Assembly (NCBI GenBank): GCA_902795555.1
Contig: CADBLV010000172.1
Coordinates: forward strand, 1 to 16,020
Origin: an uncultured Eubacteriales bacterium
Lineage (GTDB): Bacteria > Bacillota_A > Clostridia > Christensenellales > Aristaeellaceae
Length of the DNA: 16,020 bases
Direction: 5' to 3'
Shown: in pieces, positions 13,772 through 16,020 of the stretch
Layout of the letters: the number at the start of each line of letters is the position of its first letter
Position numbering within the stretch: the first letter of the stretch is position 1
Made by a program: the position numbers and the translations under genes
The notes under the pieces: model-generated
Databases searched by the model: none
What the model was told of the DNA's origin: nothing
Seen by the model: only the letters and a program-made list of their open reading frames with translations

Positions 13772-13964
13772 GCGCCTGTTCACCCGCAAGCTCAGTCGGC
13801 GCAGAGCGTCTTGCTGACGCTGCGACTCTCTGCTTGCTTCGCTTGACTCACTCGCTTCGCTTTCGCCTTACGGCGAATGCCTCACTGGGGCACTGCTCAG
13901 CTCGTTCCCCTTCTTTATTCCGGATCTCATCGGGCTTTCCGCCCGGGAAAGGAAATACATACAT
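13772..13964. repeat. Structured, repeat-like intergenic stretch before the CofE-like gene
   Basis: These 193 bp carry no gene. I see a hairpin AGCGTC-TTGCT-GACGCT (13805-13821), a second one TTCGCC-TTAC-GGCGAA (13862-13877), and between them several GCTTCGCTT and ACTCACTCGCTT iterations. The short-period pattern resembles dispersed intergenic repeats of GC-rich Firmicutes. I see no good promoter. GAAAGGA (about 13947-13953) is the ribosome site for ATG 13965. Confidence 0.5.
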
Positions 13965-15167
13965 ATGGAAAAGAAAATCAGAAAAGTCGGCACCGTGTCC
14001 CGTGGGATCCGCTGCCCCATCATCCGCGAAGGAGATGATCTCGCGGAAATCGTCACCGCCAGCGTCCTGGATGCTTCCCGGGATGAAGGATTCCCGATCC
14101 GTGACCGGGATGTCATCGCCGTGACAGAGTCCATCGTCGCGCGGGCCCAGGGAAATTATGCCTCCGTGGATGATATCGCGGCGGATGTACGGGCCAAAAC
14201 CGGCGGAAACACGGTCGGTGTCATCTTCCCCATCCTCAGCCGGAACCGCTTTGCCATCTGCCTGCGGGGCATCGCCCGCGGGGCGAAGAAAATCGTTCTG
14301 ATGCTTTCCTATCCTTCCGATGAGGTAGGAAACGCGCTGGTCAGCCTGGACCAGGTGGATCAGGCCGGGATTAACCCTTATTCCGATGTGCTCACCCTTG
14401 AAAAGTATCGCGACCTGTTCGGCGAAAACCGGCATGAGTTCACCGGTGTCGACTATGTGGCCTATTATCAGGAAGTGATCACCGGCGAGGGAGCGGAGGC
14501 GGAGATCATCTTTGCCAATCAGCCCCGGGCCATCCTGGATTACACGGATGTGGTGATCACCTGCGACATCCACACCCGCGCACGGACCAAGCGGATCCTG
14601 AAGGCCGCCGGCGCCCGGATTGTGCTGGGCATGGACGATATCCTGAACGCCCCGGTGAACGGCAGCGGCTGCAATGAGCAATACGGCCTCCTGGGTTCCA
14701 ACAAGAGCACGGAAAACAGGGTGAAGCTCTTTCCCCGGGAATGCACGGCGCTGGTGGAGGAGATTCAGGCCCGGATTCTCAGGGAAACCGGGAAACATGT
14801 AGAAGTCATGGTATACGGAGACGGCGCCTTCAAAGATCCTCAGGGAAAGATCTGGGAGCTGGCCGATCCGGTGGTGTCCCCCGCCCACACGCCCGGCCTC
14901 ATCGGCACGCCCAATGAGCTGAAGCTGAAATATCTGGCGGACAACGACTATGCCGCCCTGAAAGGCGATGCCCTGCGGGAAGCCATTGAAAAGAGCATCC
15001 GCGCCAAGGACGCGAATCTGAAGGGTCAGATGGCTTCCGAAGGAACGACGCCCCGCCAGCTGACGGATCTGATCGGCTCCCTGTGTGATCTCACCAGCGG
15101 CTCCGGTGATAAGGGAACCCCGGTTGTGCTGGTGCAGGGATACTTTGACAATTACACGAACGACTGA
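13965..15167 (+). CDS. CofE-like protein (coenzyme F420-0:L-glutamate ligase family)
   Basis: This 400-residue cytoplasmic protein belongs to the F420_ligase (CofE) family, whose archaeal members add gamma-linked glutamates to coenzyme F420-0 using GTP and a divalent metal. Recognisable stretches are VGTVSRGIRCPIIREGDD (8-25), IRDRDVIAVTESIVARAQGN, GVIFPILSRNRFAICLRGIA, VMVYGDGAFKDPQGKIWELA and a C-terminal LTDLIGSLCDLTSGSGDKGT. It is longer than archaeal CofE (about 250 aa), in keeping with a conserved clostridial subfamily. No F420 synthesis or F420-using gene is in the window, and Clostridia generally do not make F420. The real substrate is therefore uncertain; a gamma-glutamyl or other amide ligation is a guess. 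The start has GAAAGGA about 11 nt upstream. A strong terminator follows. Confidence 0.83.
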   Translation: MEKKIRKVGTVSRGIRCPIIREGDDLAEIVTASVLDASRDEGFPIRDRDVIAVTESIVARAQGNYASVDDIAADVRAKTGGNTVGVIFPILSRNRFAICLRGIARGAKKIVLMLSYPSDEVGNALVSLDQVDQAGINPYSDVLTLEKYRDLFGENRHEFTGVDYVAYYQEVITGEGAEAEIIFANQPRAILDYTDVVITCDIHTRARTKRILKAAGARIVLGMDDILNAPVNGSGCNEQYGLLGSNKSTENRVKLFPRECTALVEEIQARILRETGKHVEVMVYGDGAFKDPQGKIWELADPVVSPAHTPGLIGTPNELKLKYLADNDYAALKGDALREAIEKSIRAKDANLKGQMASEGTTPRQLTDLIGSLCDLTSGSGDKGTPVVLVQGYFDNYTND

Positions 15168-15195
15168 GGCCATGACATGAACGAATGAACCCATG

Positions 15196-15235
15196 AAAAA
15201 GCCCCGGTTTCCCGCATCAGGGGAACCGGGGTTTT
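15196..15235. terminator. Bidirectional terminator between CofE-like and S1 genes
   Basis: An A-tract (15196-15200), then a 12 bp stem (CCCCGGTTTCCC/GGGGAACCGGGG with one T-G wobble), the 6 nt loop GCATCA, and TTTT (15232-15235). It works on either strand and sits between convergent genes. Confidence 0.9.
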
Positions 15236-15275
15236 ACTGTGTCCGTTTCCTGAAGATCCGGACTCATCCTCAGAC

Positions 15276-16020
15276 TTATTCTTCGGTCTTCTCCGGAGCA
15301 GCTTCCGCTTCTTCAGCATACTTTTCGGCAACGGTGTCGTCCGTGGCCACCACTTCATACTCCGCTTCCGGAGCATCGTTCGCGGGTTCCTGCACGGCGG
15401 CGGGCTCGCTGCCCTCCAGCGCCTGGCGGATGCTCAGGCTGATCCGCTTCTTCTCAGGATCCACGCCCAGCACCTTCACCTGAACCACCTGGCCGACCTG
15501 CACAGCGTCTTCCACCTTCGCCACGCGGGTCGCGGCGCACTGGCTAATGTGCACCAGTCCGTCCAGGCCGGGCTCCAGCTCGACAAAGGCACCGAAGTCC
15601 GTAATCCGGACAACCTTGCCCGTCACGATGGCGCCTTCCGGATATTTCTCCACCGCGTTGTCCCACGGATGGGGCTGCAGCTGCTTGAATCCAAGCTGAA
15701 TCCGTTCCCGCTCGGGATCCAGGCTCATCACTCTGACATCCACTTCCTGATTGACCTTCACCACATCGCCGGGATGCTTCACGCGACCCCAGCTCAGATC
15801 GGTGATATGAATCAGACCGTCCACGCCGCCGATGTCCACAAAGGCGCCGAAGTCCGTCAGCCGGCGAACGATACCGTGAATCACGATGCCCTCTTCCAGC
15901 TTCTCCCAGGCTTCCTTTTTCTTCGCGGCCGCTTCTTCCGCCACAACCGCCTTCCGGCTGGCAACGACGCGCTTCTTCGCCTCGTCCACTTCCAGGATCT
16001 TCAGCTTCATGGCCTTGCCC
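15276..16020 (-). CDS. 30S ribosomal protein S1-type S1-domain protein, C-terminal 247 residues (5' end outside window)
   Basis: The frame is open to the right edge and reads GKAMKLKILEVDEAKKRVV at the boundary, so the internal Met is not the start. Visible parts are the end of one S1 OB-fold, a basic/Ala-rich linker (EEAAAKKKEAWEKL), and two full S1 domains. One has GIVRRLTDFGAFVDIGGVDG and HITDLSW; the next has GKVVRITDFGAFVELEPGLDG and VHISQ. An acidic tail rich in Glu and Ala ends the protein. This matches the 3' end of Gram-positive rpsA/ypfD-like proteins, which bind mRNA and single-stranded RNA. In some Clostridia S1 is fused behind IspH (HMBPP reductase). The missing 5' part prevents checking that here. 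Confidence 0.9.
   Translation of the reverse strand, partial: GKAMKLKILEVDEAKKRVVASRKAVVAEEAAAKKKEAWEKLEEGIVIHGIVRRLTDFGAFVDIGGVDGLIHITDLSWGRVKHPGDVVKVNQEVDVRVMSLDPERERIQLGFKQLQPHPWDNAVEKYPEGAIVTGKVVRITDFGAFVELEPGLDGLVHISQCAATRVAKVEDAVQVGQVVQVKVLGVDPEKKRISLSIRQALEGSEPAAVQEPANDAPEAEYEVVATDDTVAEKYAEEAEAAPEKTEE

Noticed and set aside
13965..15167. Evidence that the organism makes coenzyme F420
   Set aside because: Family membership alone is not enough, since CofE-like proteins occur in Clostridia without the pathway and no other F420 gene is in the window.
13848..15194. A 448-codon open frame antisense to the CofE-like gene
   Set aside because: It is explained as a shadow of the strongly conserved family on the plus strand. 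It would also start upstream of the terminator hairpin and read through the intergenic repeat element.

Overview
The window looks like chromosomal DNA of a GC-rich, Gram-positive anaerobe of the Bacillota, most likely class Clostridia. The reasons are the strong AGGAGG-type ribosome binding sites, the T/A-rich TTGNNN-17/18-TATAAT promoters in a GC-rich background, and protein families typical of that class: a MurF with a membrane-spanning N-terminus, a GlpA-like/FAD/DUF1667 trio, a CofE-like ligase in a Firmicute setting, and a cysteine-containing XRE regulator. I cannot name the species. Nothing in the window suggests a phage, transposon, CRISPR array, rRNA or tRNA. It reads as ordinary core chromosome with several uncharacterised families in it.

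Layout. (1) 1-4515, minus strand: an operon read right to left from a promoter at about 4500. Its order is a PfkB sugar-phosphate kinase, a GNAT acetyltransferase, an alpha/beta hydrolase, membrane-anchored murF, and after a 186 bp gap ddl, which runs off the left edge. The first four genes overlap or nearly abut. Ddl makes D-Ala-D-Ala and MurF joins it to the UDP-MurNAc-tripeptide, so the distal part is a peptidoglycan-precursor module. (2) 4565-7701, plus strand: a divergent redox operon of a GlpA-like FAD dehydrogenase with a [2Fe-2S] BFD domain, a second FAD/NAD oxidoreductase and a small four-cysteine DUF1667 protein. It probably oxidises glycerol-3-phosphate or a related hydroxy-acid. 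(3) 7702-8446: an intergenic stretch with three tandem 26 bp repeats, then a single-gene yajC unit with its own promoter and two terminator hairpins. (4) 8459-10166, minus strand: dnaX (DNA polymerase III gamma/tau) with its own promoter and a correctly phased A AAA AAG slippery heptamer just after the clamp-loader core. (5) 10178-13771: back-to-back promoters at 11649-11717 drive a multi-spanning DUF218 (YdcF/SanA-like) membrane protein leftward, and rightward a secreted C39-like cysteine peptidase with an SH3 domain followed by an overlapping XRE regulator. (6) 13772-15235: a structured, repeat-like intergenic stretch, then a CofE-like F420_ligase family protein and a strong bidirectional terminator. 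(7) 15276-16020, minus strand: the 3' half of a ribosomal protein S1-type gene, cut by the right edge.

The most interesting points are the candidate -1 frameshift signal in dnaX, the CofE-like ligase with no visible F420 context, the membrane module that replaces the usual MurF N-terminal domain, the small Fe-S-like DUF1667 partner of the FAD enzymes, and the cysteine-bearing XRE regulator overlapping a secreted peptidase gene. I did not find a convincing wholly new system. Each of these is an under-characterised family or signal rather than a novel locus.
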